From: Haemaphysalis longicornis
Taxonomy: Eukaryota > Arthropoda > Arachnida > Ixodida > Ixodidae
Length of the DNA stretch: 64,000 nucleotides
Direction of reading: 5' to 3'
NCBI GenBank assembly: GCA_013339765.2
Contig: CM023449.1
Span: 114,437,070 to 114,501,069, forward strand
Shown: piece by piece, positions 23,271-34,868 of the stretch
Position numbering within the stretch: position 1 is the stretch's first letter
Layout: each line of letters opens with the position of its first letter
The notes under the pieces: generated by a model
Told to the model about the DNA's origin: nothing
Database searches by the model: none
Seen by the model: only the letters and a program-made list of their open reading frames with translations
Made by a program: the position numbers and the translations under genes

Positions 23271-23274
23271 GAGT

Positions 23275-23293
23275 GTACAGCACCATGCTGTAC
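23275..23293. repeat. Perfect 8-bp hairpin GTACAGCA/TGCTGTAC
   Basis: An exact inverted repeat with a 3-base loop lies immediately after the putative donor GTGAGT. Its function is unknown. Confidence 0.6.
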
Positions 23294-23422
23294 CTTTCTA
23301 GACAAGCAGGGTTTCAACCACCGCAATGTTTTATTTACGCGCTTTCGGCGTTTGCTTGCTGTGCTTTCTTTTTATTGCCTCCCAAGCTGCTTTGTTTGTT
23401 TTTTCCTGTTTTGGTTTTCCAG

Positions 23423-26400
23423 GAATAAACCGGTGATTTGTTCTCGCGCGGATCGGCGTTACTTCGTCGGGCGGGTTCGGGCTCGCGAACCCTTTACGCT
23501 GGAAGGGGGATCCTTCAAAGTATATGCGTGGTTGGAAGATTATCACGTGATTTACGGCTTATCTTAAAAATACTATTAAGAGAATGACAGTATATTGTCA
23601 TGAAGCCAAAGAGGACGCAGTTATTTTGAACAAAAACATTGGAACCAAAAACATTGTAACAAAAAACATTTGAGTTTATTGGAGCGAACTTGCGCTCCCT
23701 TAAAATCTTAAAAACATACACAGGCGGGGCAGACAGTGATGTGCGCCGGCGAGTGTCGGCAAATCGAACGGCCCGGCGTCTGCTCTGTGGGCATTTTTTT
23801 TTCTGCCCGGGTGTCTCTCGTACCGTCGAAATACATCGAGAACACTGTAGGTCAAAGGATACTATTGTTGGCTAGTGGCGTTAGGGCGAAACATTGTGGC
23901 TATCACATGTGAGATAGCCCGTGTGGCCTTATAAAGAATGAATTGAACAAGCGCTTGAGTTGGAAATGGATAACCCACCCCCGGCGTAGCCTGGCAGTGA
24001 TAACAAAACAAAAAACAAATCCCAATCCTCGGTTCTCGGTAATATATACGCACCACAGCGTTTAAACAGACCGACTGTAAAGAAATTCTCTTAGAGAAAC
24101 TACCTCTACATCTCTAAGAAATACCTCTAAGGAATACTGTCCATACGCCGCACAGTAAACCAGAAAACACCCGAAAACGACGGCAAAGACAAGTCCTCTC
24201 TTCCTTTGGAATGATCCTAGCACTACAGTCGGAATACGATATCTAAACGTTAACTGTCCCTGGAACGCTTTAGAGATCTCCCCTTAACTTGGTAACTGGC
24301 AACTAAAGCCCCACAGTGGGGTTTGGACATACGGTTAGATTTCACATATGATTAAACCAACTTTAATCATTTCGGTAAGACATACTGGTTTCATGTGTGT
24401 ATAATGTGTTTAGTCATGGTAACTTTGCTGAACACGCAAGTAATATTTCGCTTGCTGGGAAATAGAAAGTTATGCCTTATGAGGAAATTAGTGACTCGCA
24501 AAGGGTGCCTTTATTTTGAAGATGGCCAATGTTATTCCAGTTGTGAAGAACGCTTAAGTACATTTTTGAGTTCTACTCGTGGACTTTCAAGCTACGGAAC
24601 GTTTTGCAAAGTTCCCACCCAGTTCCCGGAATATGAGTGACTTCGAGAGATTTGGAAGATATTTTCTGACGAGGAAGTAGGGGAGGTTCTGTAGCTTGCG
24701 AAAAGCATGGCAAGTAGCATCGAAAAGCTCACGTTTCTGCAGACATATTTCGCGTCCGTATTAGTTCTAAGGAATGGTTTTTAAGAAACCACCAGACATA
24801 GCGTACAACCGGGTTCGACGTATTATTTTTGAGTAACTTCTCTGATGCTGCCAAATATGCGGGCGCCCTTTTCTTAGTAGACAGAGAGAGAGCGCATCAC
24901 CCGGCGCTCATAAAGGCTGCAACAGCTTACGTATGGGAGGTCGAGGTACGCAGCATTGCCACTCCACCTCACAACGTTTGTTCAGAGCTCCCGAACGAGG
25001 GAGTCCAGAATCGAGTGCAGGAAGCTGTAATTGAGAGTAACGAAAAAGGCCTATTTCAGCCCCGTACCACCCACGTGTACACTGGGCCGCAGAATAAGGC
25101 TACTAAATAACGCAAGTAATTGCAATCGCTGTACCAGAACATTGCCGCCCCCTGATTCTACAGGTACGTTGAAGTTTTTGATAAAATGCTTGTCTGGTAC
25201 TTTACGCAGTGTGTACCTGCTCGAGATGTCCGGTATTCACTAAATTGAAGCACAACGAATTGCACACATGCATAGATGTAGTGCGTATACTAGCAGTAGG
25301 ATACATTCGCAGGCAACGCGAATGTCGCCAAGGGCTACAAACACATGTGATTGTAACGACAGCGCATAATTGCTTGTTAGATAGAGAAACTTGGAAAAAA
25401 GTAATTTTGGAAGTACAGGTAAAGTCAATTTACGTAAAACACTCATATTTGGCTATTTGGTTCTTACACTATATATCTGACACAAAGCAAATAAAATCCT
25501 TCCAACAAAAAATGCGCGGTACCAAACGAAAACGAGGAACGAAACTCAATCGCTCGACGTGAATTCGAAGCAGAAAAACAGGAAGGGTTGCGGCTAAGGG
25601 CTCCTCAGTCAAACACCCATTCTATGCATTCGCAAATGATGTGGGCTCTGTGTGTTTGCTCACTGCGCCGGCAGAGAAACGAAACATCAGTACGCCTCGG
25701 GCACCCGGCAGCAGCGGCTTACGCTGCCCAGGAAAACGCGTAAGAATGTCTAATTCGCACCAAAAATACACTGAAATCGCTCTTTCTTACTGAGCCAGGT
25801 AGTTCGGCAGTGCACGTACAGTACTTACTGGCATTCCCGCTATCCCAGCAGAACGAAGCGTCGCCACATACGTCAGCTTCTCAAGGAGTGGAAGACCCCT
25901 GTGCTCGTCGAAGAATTCGGAAGCACAATTATTATGCCGATGCCTGCACTCTTGTTGAGATGGGCATTTCATATATAAGAAAAAGTTACCAAAATACCAC
26001 ACCGTACTGGAAGATGGCTGGATGGCGACGGCGAACATCATCACCGTCGAGACTCTCAGTGGAGTGCAGACGGAGACACGCGTGCACAGACTTTATCATG
26101 GTAAAATAATGATTCAGCAATTCAGAAAACGTTACGTAAAAGAACGTAATCTGTTTCAGGACAAGGGGTCTGTTTCGGACATCAAAATTTTGGTCGGTTT
26201 TTATTTCTGTGTGTCCGGATGTCGGTCTGTCTGGCTGTACCTTAATTCAGACTTCTGACCTTAAAGTAAACAAAGTACTTGAGCGGGAACCCTCTACAGG
26301 TAAGACTTTGCCAAACCGCCAAATCTAGAAATACACTCGTTCTTGGCGGCATTGCTGAGCTAAAAAAAAAACATTGGGCACATTTGGATCAGAGCATCAA

Positions 26401-28014
26401 TGCACAACTGGTACAGTAAGTGTCACTTGATTTCAAAATGAATGCGTTATTGATATTTTCGAAAGCGAATAAAAAAACGTGTAAAATTTTTTCAGGTAAA
26501 AATACGAAAGAGCACGCGCGGGACTGGAGCCCGTGGTGTTACATTTTTAATAACAAAAGGTTCCAGTAGAAGGCGTTGGACTTGGAAAGCGGGAATAATG
26601 AATTGGCTTTAGAAAACCTCTTCTCTCTTTAGCATGGAAAGGCGACGACGGAAAAAGCATGAAAGGCGGGTGGGGGAGGAAAGAGAGGCTTTTTCGTGGC
26701 AGAGGCGGCAGAAACATAGCGTCTTTCTACGCCATTTGCAGCCATTAAGCAGATACGAGGCCAAATATTTATAGAATGGAAAGGAAATTTTCTTGTTTGC
26801 TGACTTTTAGAACTCCACACGCCTTTGGGAAGCCGTAGCTTATGTGACGCTAACACAGCAATTCATGGAGCAAGGGTGTAAGTTCATTGTAACGAGGTTC
26901 CCGCGACCGCTCTCAACTTCGGGACCTCTTTTGTTATTGTATTCGCTTATGTTATGCAAAAAAGTGAAATAAACTTCAACTTGAACTTCAACCTTATGGT
27001 TATCCGTGTATTGTATAACACGACACTCTCAGCCCGAAGCACTACCCCCGCGACTGCTAGCAAAATAATGCTTTTCTGCTCATGTGCCCAGGCGACAAGA
27101 TTTTTCCGAGCTCCCTTTTTTGCACTTATAATTTAAATGGAGAGGAAAGCAAACTGTGCAGGGAATGTCTCTGTCTTAGTTTTGGCGCTATTCCACTGTT
27201 GGGTATTTGACTGTTTCAACGCCCGTTGCGTTATTACGCAGCGGCTGCATGATTCCTAGCCGCATTTCTGAGCTCGCGTTGAGGAACTAGCGTTGTAGGA
27301 CACCTTGAGCAGCGTAAAAATTTAGAAAATTCATTTATCTGTGCTTCCAAAATACGAATAATTACATTATTTTATAGTCGTAATGAAAACGGCGACAGCT
27401 TGGCATATATGCATTTAACAATTTATACGCAAAGTCTCAAGTGAGCGCCAATGCACACGGACATCTTGGAGCTTTGTACGCTGGCACGATTGAGTGCAAA
27501 GATACTATTTCACACCTCTTCCTTTATATCTGGGTGCATAAAGAAGCGAAAGCAGTCCCAAACCAGCCGTGCCTTCATTCTGGTGTCTTGCTATCAAGAG
27601 CAAAGCTTCTGAAAATTTATCATCAGTTCTACCTTTGTTTTCTAGACATCACACTCACGTTTACTTTCAGTTGCAATTCTGCATGTCTTGATGGTACATA
27701 GGTGAATGGGTGTCTTTGTTAATGGAGCACCTAATATTTTGAATTGAGCCCCGTAATGTGCCTTGGTAGTCACAAAGTTGGTGCTCCACGTATTACAGCA
27801 CGGCGGCACATGAAACGTCATTGTTACAAATATTAGAGAAAGAAGAGGTGGCTATTGGCAGGTGCCCCCAACATCACCAACACTGTGCAGTTCGATCCAC
27901 CATTAAAGATTCACCGACGTCCCGCGGTCCTCGCCTAGGTTCTTCAACAGTCATTGAGAGCTGACATTCATTGACCATATGATCATATGACCATTGAGAC
28001 CTCACATAACATAA
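23423..28014. other. Unassigned stretch
   Basis: No gene or known family is identified. Minor items are three copies of an (A/C)AAAAACATT motif at 23629-23671, a probable LINE-type tail near 26.98 kb, and a perfect 14-bp palindrome CATATGATCATATG at 27976-27989. Short frames throughout have no motif support. Confidence 0.35.
26950..27000 (+). repeat. AATAAA plus (CAACTT)n-like tail, possible LINE 3' end
   Basis: GTGAAATAAACTTCAACTTG is followed by further AACTTCAAC copies. An AATAAA followed by a hexamer-type simple repeat is how several arthropod LINE 3' ends look. No coding sequence of such an element was recognised upstream. Confidence 0.3.
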
Positions 28015-28319
28015 AAAGATGGTATGATCATCCATAAAAATACTTTTTATGGCTGGCTTTAGCTATTTGCCCAAGTAGCCATAGCCGTTTCTATGGCTGT
28101 CTTTCCAGCTACTCGATCGACATTCTCATGGGTGTCTTAGCTGTTTCTATACCAAGATCTATGGTTGGTTTAAGGTATTTGTATCGATACCCCTGTGGGT
28201 GTCTTATTCTTCTTCTATGGCAGTTTCTATGGCTTTCTTTAGCCTCTTCTATAGCCGGTTCTGTGATGGTTTTAAGCTCTTCTTATCAAAATCTCTACGG
28301 GTGTCTTCAGCTTCTTTAA
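28015..28319. repeat. Imperfect minisatellite, ~30-bp unit (left part)
   Basis: The recurrent motif GGGTGTCTTTAGCTCTTCTAT and its variants (GGTGTCTTAGCTGTTTCTAT, GGTGTCTTCAGCTTCTTTAA) repeats roughly every 30 bp. The array resumes at 28864 after an inserted element. Confidence 0.7.
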
Positions 28320-28858
28320 GGCCAACTGCACTCAAATATCACCTCGACCAAATTTATTTTTAATGCGTTGTAAGTACTCCCAAATCAGCTGGCACACATG
28401 TGGTAGCCCCGTGAAACCCTTCGTTATTCCGTCGAAGCGTTTAAAAAAGCTCCGCCGCAGACCCCGCTGCACCTGCCGGCGCATCGCGTGAACAGCCACG
28501 ACGCGCCTGTGACGTTCCAGCCGACGGGGGCGTCTTCCTCTGTCCAGCCACGCCGCTGGAGAACCGATCGAGCTCTGCTGAGCACGCTTCACCCACTTGC
28601 AGCCCCGTGCGCGCGTATAGCTTGCGCGCAGACTTTCTTCCGAGCTGGTGACCGTCCGGTCGGTCGCTGGACGGCTGCAACGTCACTACAATGGCCGCGC
28701 GCTTCCCGGTTTCGGTTTCAAAATCGCCGATTTTTGCTGGCCGCTTGCGGCGTCCACGTGCGTAATTCAGCTGTTATATTTTGCATGTTGCTTTCTTTTT
28801 AGGCAGACTATACAAAAATAGGGATTTCAAGAGGTCGATATTTTGAGTGCACTTGGCC
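28320..28858. mobile_element. 539-bp TIR element with TTAA target duplication
   Basis: The insert begins GGCCAACTGCACTCAAATAT and ends with the complement of GGCCAAGTGCACTCAAAATA, so the termini match over about 22-30 bp. TTTAA (including TTAA) abuts both ends, at 28315-28319 and 28859-28863. TTAA targeting points to piggyBac- or Kolobok-like transposases, but the element has no coding sequence for one. Its interior, especially 28430-28720, is GC-rich and non-coding. It interrupts the minisatellite, whose units continue on the far side. Confidence 0.82.
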
Positions 28859-28863
28859 TTTAA

Positions 28864-28985
28864 GGGTATATGAAGAGTTTAGCTATACCGCTTTTATGGA
28901 TGCCTTTAGCCCTTCATATCGGCATCCCGATGGGTGTCTTTAGCGCTTTCTGTAATCTTATCAGTGTCTGTCTATAGGAATCTCT
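28864..28985. repeat. Imperfect minisatellite (right part)
   Basis: This continues the array seen at 28015-28319, with units such as GGATGCCTTTAGCCCTTC and GGGTGTCTTTAGCGCTTTC. Confidence 0.65.
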
Positions 28986-29660
28986 AAATTGTTCTATAAA
29001 TGGCTGAACATAGTCGTACTGCATCTAATTTAGCCCTATTGAAACGAGAGGCTGTAGCCATGCCCATAAAATCTTTCGGATCTCTAGAACTTCTCTTGTT
29101 GCACTTCTTCGGTTGTGTGCTTATCTGCATTCTGTATACATGCTCCGTCAACATTTAAATATGATGAGGAGGAGGACACGGCGATTATTGAAAACACTTC
29201 GTCAGCTTAATGAAGAAAAGGTTTAACACAGGATTTGAAAGACTGTAAAACCAAAGGGGTTATTAATCCAATTCGTTACAAAAAGAGAAAATATCTAGGC
29301 CCCTTCGCCGTGTGTCTACAGATACTCACATACGTTGATCGAAGCGCAGATAACATGCATACCAACACTCTGGCTCACGTTTACATCACCCGCTCAACAT
29401 TCACACTACGCGGCAGACTGTCCACGGACGCCCGACGGCACACTAATACATACGGGCACTGCGCAGTCAGCAGAAAAAAACACTCAAATCTATTTCACTA
29501 GACTCATTGCTCAACCCGCGAAGCCGCAAGCACGGCGGCTAAAATGGAAATGCACTCTAATAAAACTACAAAAACTCAGTCTGTTAATTTAGTTCCCTGT
29601 AGGTTTTCGCAGTTCACAAAAAATAACTGTGTTTGTCACATCACTGCGCCAAAATAGACC

Positions 29661-29696
29661 ATTCATTCGTTCATTCATTCATTCATTCATTTTTTA
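29661..29696. repeat. (ATTC)n microsatellite, LINE 3' tail
   Basis: About eight ATTC units with one GTTC variant form the simple-repeat tail of the adjacent minus-strand LINE, which reads (GAAT)n on that strand. Confidence 0.85.
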
Positions 29697-30081
29697 TTTC
29701 TTCAGACATGGGTTTACAGAGGACTGAAGAGATCATCTGGGCCCTTAGCAGTAATGCTAGTGCCGGGCCCATGCAGTCAATACATTTATAACATTGCAAG
29801 CACTCACTTACACTACATGTAGAAAAGAAAGAATACAAAAATAAAACAAGCAGACTATAGCATATGCAAAATATGCGGTTTATAGCAAGACACAAAGAAA
29901 AATATCTCGTCAACAAAATGAAACAATACGCGCGTATAGGGTTCATCAGATATTAAACACAGGAATTATACCAGAAAACATATATTTGAAAACACGTTAT
30001 GAAAAATAAATGATTTCTTGCGTACACAGCTGATTATAAAGTAAAGTTTCGGTGAATAAATAAGCATGTAAGCTCCTTAGA

Positions 30082-31017
30082 TTACACGTAATTTTTGAGT
30101 GTACTGAACAAATTCTGACTTTGTTTGACATGAAGTGGTATGATATTCCATATTTTAGTTCCGACATATTCCAGAGTACGTTTCCCATTACAGTTATGTA
30201 CCGGGGGAATGCTGAAATTGTGATCCGATTGAGTTCTAGTATTTCTGACTGGTGTTATAAATATTGATGACGGTAGGGGGTTATTGTTGGACATAATGTT
30301 CCGGGTAACACAGGCTATTTTGAAATCGCGTGGAAATAAAAAAGGCGTTATTTCAAGCTGTTTGAAGAGTGGCGCCGAACGAACCATGCATGTGGAAAAC
30401 GTCATAATTCGTAGCGCGCATTTTTGCAATAAGACAACGGGTTCAAGATACGACTGATAAGTATTGCCCCATGTTTCGACGCAGTAGGTCCAACTGCAAT
30501 GAAAAGTACCAAAATAAATGGCTTTTAGCGTTGATAGAAGAAAATGATAGCGTGCCTGATAGATGGTTAAACAAGCACGGCTCAATTTGCTGCAAAATAT
30601 TTTAGGTGTTCCTTATAGTGCAGTGACAGATCTAGGGTGACGCCAAGATATTTACAAGTTTGTAATTTCGTAATTTCTTGTCCACCTGTCTCAAGTGTTA
30701 TGATTTTATTGATTCGTTTAGCTCAGGACGAAAACACGACGTAATTAGTTTTGTTTACATTAAGCGTTAATCTGTTGTTGTAAAACCATTGTTCAATGTT
30801 TAGAAATTGTCTATTGGCGGTTTGTTCTAGTTTGTGAATATCCGACCCAGGTAGTAGGACCGCAGTGTCGTCAGCGTAAATTATGGTTTCCCCTTCATCT
30901 ATGGATTTACGCAGATCATTGACGTATAATGCGAATAAAGGTGGCCCCAAAACGGACCCCTGCGGTATACCATTGTGAATACGTTGCCCATGCTTTTGCG
31001 GTGCCGGTAAGTTTGGA
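30082..31017 (-). pseudogene. CR1/L2-like reverse transcriptase C-terminal half
   Basis: The frame at 31022-30723 has motif B HNGIPQGSVLGPPLFALYVN, motif C TIIYADDTAVLLPG, and the WFYNNRLTLNVNKTNYVVFSS block of the RT thumb border, ending in a stop. The same frame continues past it (INKIITLETGG, then CKYLGVTLD). The frame at 30585-30082 has SWTYCVETWGNTYQSYLEPV, LLQKCALRIMTFS, PLFKQLEITPF and ends NLFSTLKNYV. The endonuclease and the RT fingers with motif A are missing. Confidence 0.85.
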
Positions 31018-33606
31018 AACATATTCTAGATGACCAAAAAAAGTCCAGCACTTCTTGTATCTTCAGTTTGTGGAAACCTACACCAAGAAGTTTTGAGTCA
31101 GATGATATTCATCTAGTTGTACCGCAGGTATCCATTTTCGCAGGACTTCATGTTAAATTAATTGTGACACAGTCACTACGCACAGCGAAAAGTTGCGACA
31201 CCGAGGAGCAGCACATTTGGTTTGCGTCACAACATTTACACGCGCACATTGCGGTCAAATTTGAAATTGCCCCCCTAAACGAATATTACAAGACATGCAG
31301 GTGCACAAGAAGGAGACAAAATGTGTCTGACTTAGGACATGCTGGTATAAGCGGGTGCATCGTGCTAGTAAATAGGGAGACTTACGTGCGCTCTTTCTAC
31401 TTTTTTCTAACTTGTTCGCTGGTAACTCTCTTTATTTGGTCACAACAGCATCACTTAATGTTTTGTTTCCTTGATTAGAACTAAATATCTTTGCTCTCAG
31501 TGCTCAGGGAAAAATTGTCTGTCACTGTCGTCACTGCGGCCACAAATATAAACTAGAGCGGGACGTAGCCGCGTTGCCTTCAACGAAAGCTTTCAGTCGT
31601 ACCCATCGCCAAAAACCGGTCTGTCAAACAAACACAACCACGTACATGGCAGGAAGCAAGCCCGCCCCTCTGCCTTTTTTATCTGTTCCACAAGTGTCCT
31701 TTCTGAACCTCTTTGGTCCTCCAGAAGTTCCAACCCTATAACAAAAACATCGGTAATAACAAGTGAGCTTTACACTCAAGTTATTTTTTGATCTCCTACA
31801 ACGATCTTTTGGTTCGACATTAAAGATGATGTCGAATTCTCCCAAACCAGATCATTTGCAGTTGTATAAAAGGAGGTACGCATTTTCGTCGAAGTCGAAT
31901 AAAGAAACCTCAACGACCCCGTATTCTGTCAGTTGCTGGATGGTTAACTGTAGCTGTTTGATGAATGAACTTGCACCGAAGTAAACACTCATCTACAAAA
32001 CCTAATTTCTGGCAGGAACATGCCATAGCTGTTCATTACTTTTATCTTATTGTTTTCAGGCTCGTAACGACGTCAGTTTTAGCAGTGCTTCAATTAAATG
32101 AGTTCCCACGCGCCTAGCGGCTCACAGTAAGATCTTTTGTCCCCAAGAGACAAGGCGGCTGTCTTTGCAGAATTACGTTAATGGCTGCTCTGATCCTGTG
32201 AGGGCGGGTATTCTCCTGTGCAGAACTATTGCGTGCGCAGCCATAATCCTCCGGGCGTCTTTTGAAATAGGCGGACCACTCTCTTTTCTTCGATACGCGG
32301 CTGCGCAATGACCAACCTAGAAATATGAGAAGCATGATTGTCAGCGGCTAAACAAGCAAAAAGCAGCCCTCACTTGTACCAAAAAGAGGTTCCTGTGCTT
32401 TGAGAGAGAATGAAGTAGCCTTCATGAGCTCCTGCCTCGTTAGTGGCCCAACAGGGTATGATACGTGTTTAATAATTTTATTTTACACCTTCGTGTTTTA
32501 TAGAGCAGTGCAGTCCTGAATAAAGGCGTCAGAAGCGGTACTGTGAGATTGCCCATAATATTTTTTTATTTCTTGCCCTGACCACCCAATTGCGTCTTGA
32601 TTGTTTTTCTTTCTTCTCAAAGGTTTTCTGTTCTTTTCGTTGGTCACATTTTGACGCAGCCGCATTAAATTGCGCTTAATTTCAAGTGGCTGCTTTCAGC
32701 ACCACTATTGAAAGCGGGCTTTGACACGGGGGATTGCAGAGGGCCACGGAATGGGTTCAATGGCCTCAACAGAATAAAATGAACAACTTGCAGTTGTTTT
32801 ATGTAATCTAGTTTGCTTCAAACCTGTTTTTTAATGCTAACATTCATCGCCCGAGGAGTTACAACAAACATTTCGAAATAATTTAGCATGATAAATACGA
32901 CACAGTTTTCATACAACACAGACTCTTCAACATTGATATCTGAGCGACGGGTTATTACTTTCGTTTACACGCAGCGAAACATGTTTAGGCTCGTCTTTGA
33001 TAGAACAATAAAACGCTTTTTATTCAATATTTGGGGTGCCCCATCAGGCACAGACATCCTTATAAGATCCTGGGTGGCGAATAGCGTACCGTTTTTACGA
33101 TCACTCCAGTTGGCGCACAAGTATTGACATCTCTGTCAACAGAGACTTCATACTTGGAAGAACGGTGGAACACAGCCTTGAAGACGCCTACATGAAGAGA
33201 GAGTAGGAGAGCACAAACGCTAGCTTCATACTTTGACTAAATACTACCGTGCTTCGAAAGAAAGATATGATGAGTTTTGTATTCAAATAATTAAAACTGA
33301 ATCCAACTTTTAATTTTTCCTAAAACTAACAGGGCATCTGCAGAGACATTCCGTGAAGATCATATACTGTAAAGGTAAGTTCCTCCTATTTATAATTTGC
33401 AGTTTGCAACCTCTGCGGGGTGAAACTATTAAGCAGTATTTTATAAACGTCAGTATGAAACAATTTTTCCCAGCTTTAAAAAATCCGACAAAGCTGCCAC
33501 ACTTGCCACTTGTTTACAGCATGTTGTTGGGCTCGTCGGTCTTTTCATTTTTAACCCCCTTCTTAACGCGCACTATGGTCGTCTTAAAATTGGGTCTTCT
33601 GAACAT

Positions 33607-33621
33607 GGGGGGGGGGGGGGG
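33607..33621 (+). repeat. Poly-G run (15)
   Basis: Fifteen consecutive G, preceded by GAACAT. The length is likely polymorphic or uncertain in sequencing. Confidence 0.9.
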
Positions 33622-34463
33622 TTGTGGCAAATGCGCCAATCCTTACTGGTTGCGTTTCCCCAGGCTGCAATTGACCTTAGCTGGCTCCTGGTGGAGCTCA
33701 CGAGCACTACACCATTATTCGGCGAAAGTACCCATAAAATCTGTCATCGAATAAAAGTTCTCCTCTACCAGAAAGATGGACACAATCCTACACAACAAAA
33801 AGCGGTAAGAGAGGCTCTAGTTCAATCGGGAAAGTTCAAACATTGTCAGACCACAGTATCCACCGATTCCAGGAAATGCGGAAGCGCGGTCCCGCAATTG
33901 TCGGAGTTGACTACTCTGGTAATCTTTGGGACTGCATGAACCTATAACGTTCAGAAAGAAAGATTTGGAAGTTGGCGCCATCCTTCTGGCAATCCTAATT
34001 GCATAAGTAGGATATAGGGGCGTAAAATCATAAGAGCCTCACAAAGGACATTATGGAGTTTTTTGGGGGCAGACTACCAAGCGCTTCGGTAAAATATTCC
34101 GATCGATAATGCGGAAAGATAACAACGTAACCAGGACAGGCGTATCCAATGGTCTGGAGGCGAACGACGAACTACGCAAAATGTGCACGAACTCACATAT
34201 CCTGGTCCTTGTGACCACGGCTACCACACAGCCTTCTTCGAAAAACGATAAGAACGATATTTCATCGTATGCCTAGGAACACAATCTTTCACCTTGCTAC
34301 AGTTAGGTCTCAATGCCGAAGAATCACAAACTCTGTGGACGAAAAACCGACGCAGTTATGTGAAAATCCATCTGCGCTAAGGTTTTCCATGGGAACTTTA
34401 TAAATGAACTTAAAACTCTGCTAAAGTGGGCGAAACATCCACCCTCTTGCGCGCATCCGAGCA

Positions 34464-34868
34464 GTGTGCAAGGGTGTGCCCAGGGGAGAACAACTCAAAC
34501 ATAACATATTCCATTTCTTCGAGGCACGGGAGGCAGATTTGACCAGCTTGTTAGCTGCAGATCAACGCGAGCTTATTGAGAGGGCAAGAGAAGGAGCTGC
34601 TGCATCTGGGGCCGTAGACTCAGGTTCCACCTTTGAACTCCCTGCTATCCCTTTACCCCATTTTCTTAAACAACAATTATTTCTTCCTGAACAAAGATCT
34701 TCGCTTTCTATATCTCTCTTTCTGAAAGAAGCTAATATGTTCAGTCCGGCCTGGATATCACGGAGTAAATATTTTGAAACACTGACAGTTGACTCCTCTT
34801 CACTTAAACTGACAGAAAGATCGCATGTCAACTTGTCACGCTCAGATTTCAATCCACGGGAGCACTGA
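34464..34868 (+). other. Open frame of uncertain reality
   Basis: A 134-codon frame contains READLTSLLAADQRELIER and SGAVDSGSTFELPAIPLPHF, which look more protein-like than surrounding frames (Ala/Glu-rich, amphipathic). I do not recognise a family. It opens with a TTTCTTCGAG-like boundary but has no clear start context. It could be an exon of an unidentified gene, a pseudogene piece or chance. Confidence 0.2.

Larger units (their letters stand above)
29661..31017 (-). mobile_element. 5'-truncated CR1/L2-like LINE
   Basis: This is a minus-strand LINE of about 1.36 kb comprising the RT C-terminal half, a 3' UTR with AATAAA (complement of 29693-29698) and a (GAAT)n tail. Elements of the CR1/L2 group commonly end in short tandem repeats like this one, and the RT motif wording fits that group. 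It lies inside copy 1 of the unnamed repeat. No clear target duplication was found, and about 60 bp of the host repeat seem to be missing at the junction. Confidence 0.78.
29065..31205. repeat. Unnamed dispersed repeat, copy 1 (interrupted)
   Basis: Two separated parts, 29065-29650 and 31018-31205, align in order with 51085-51960. Shared landmarks include CTTCTTCGGTTGTGTGC (about 29104 and 51124), CACTCTGGCTCACG (about 29366 and 51391), AAGCCGCAAG, GGAAATGCACTCT, and GACTTCATGTT near the right end. Divergence is high (many indels), so the copies are old. No convincing protein is encoded. A CR1/L2-like LINE splits this copy, and the matching resumes directly beyond it. Confidence 0.72.

Noticed and set aside
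27976..27989. Palindrome CATATGATCATATG
   Set aside because: A 14-bp AT-rich palindrome in 64 kb is not remarkable and has no context.
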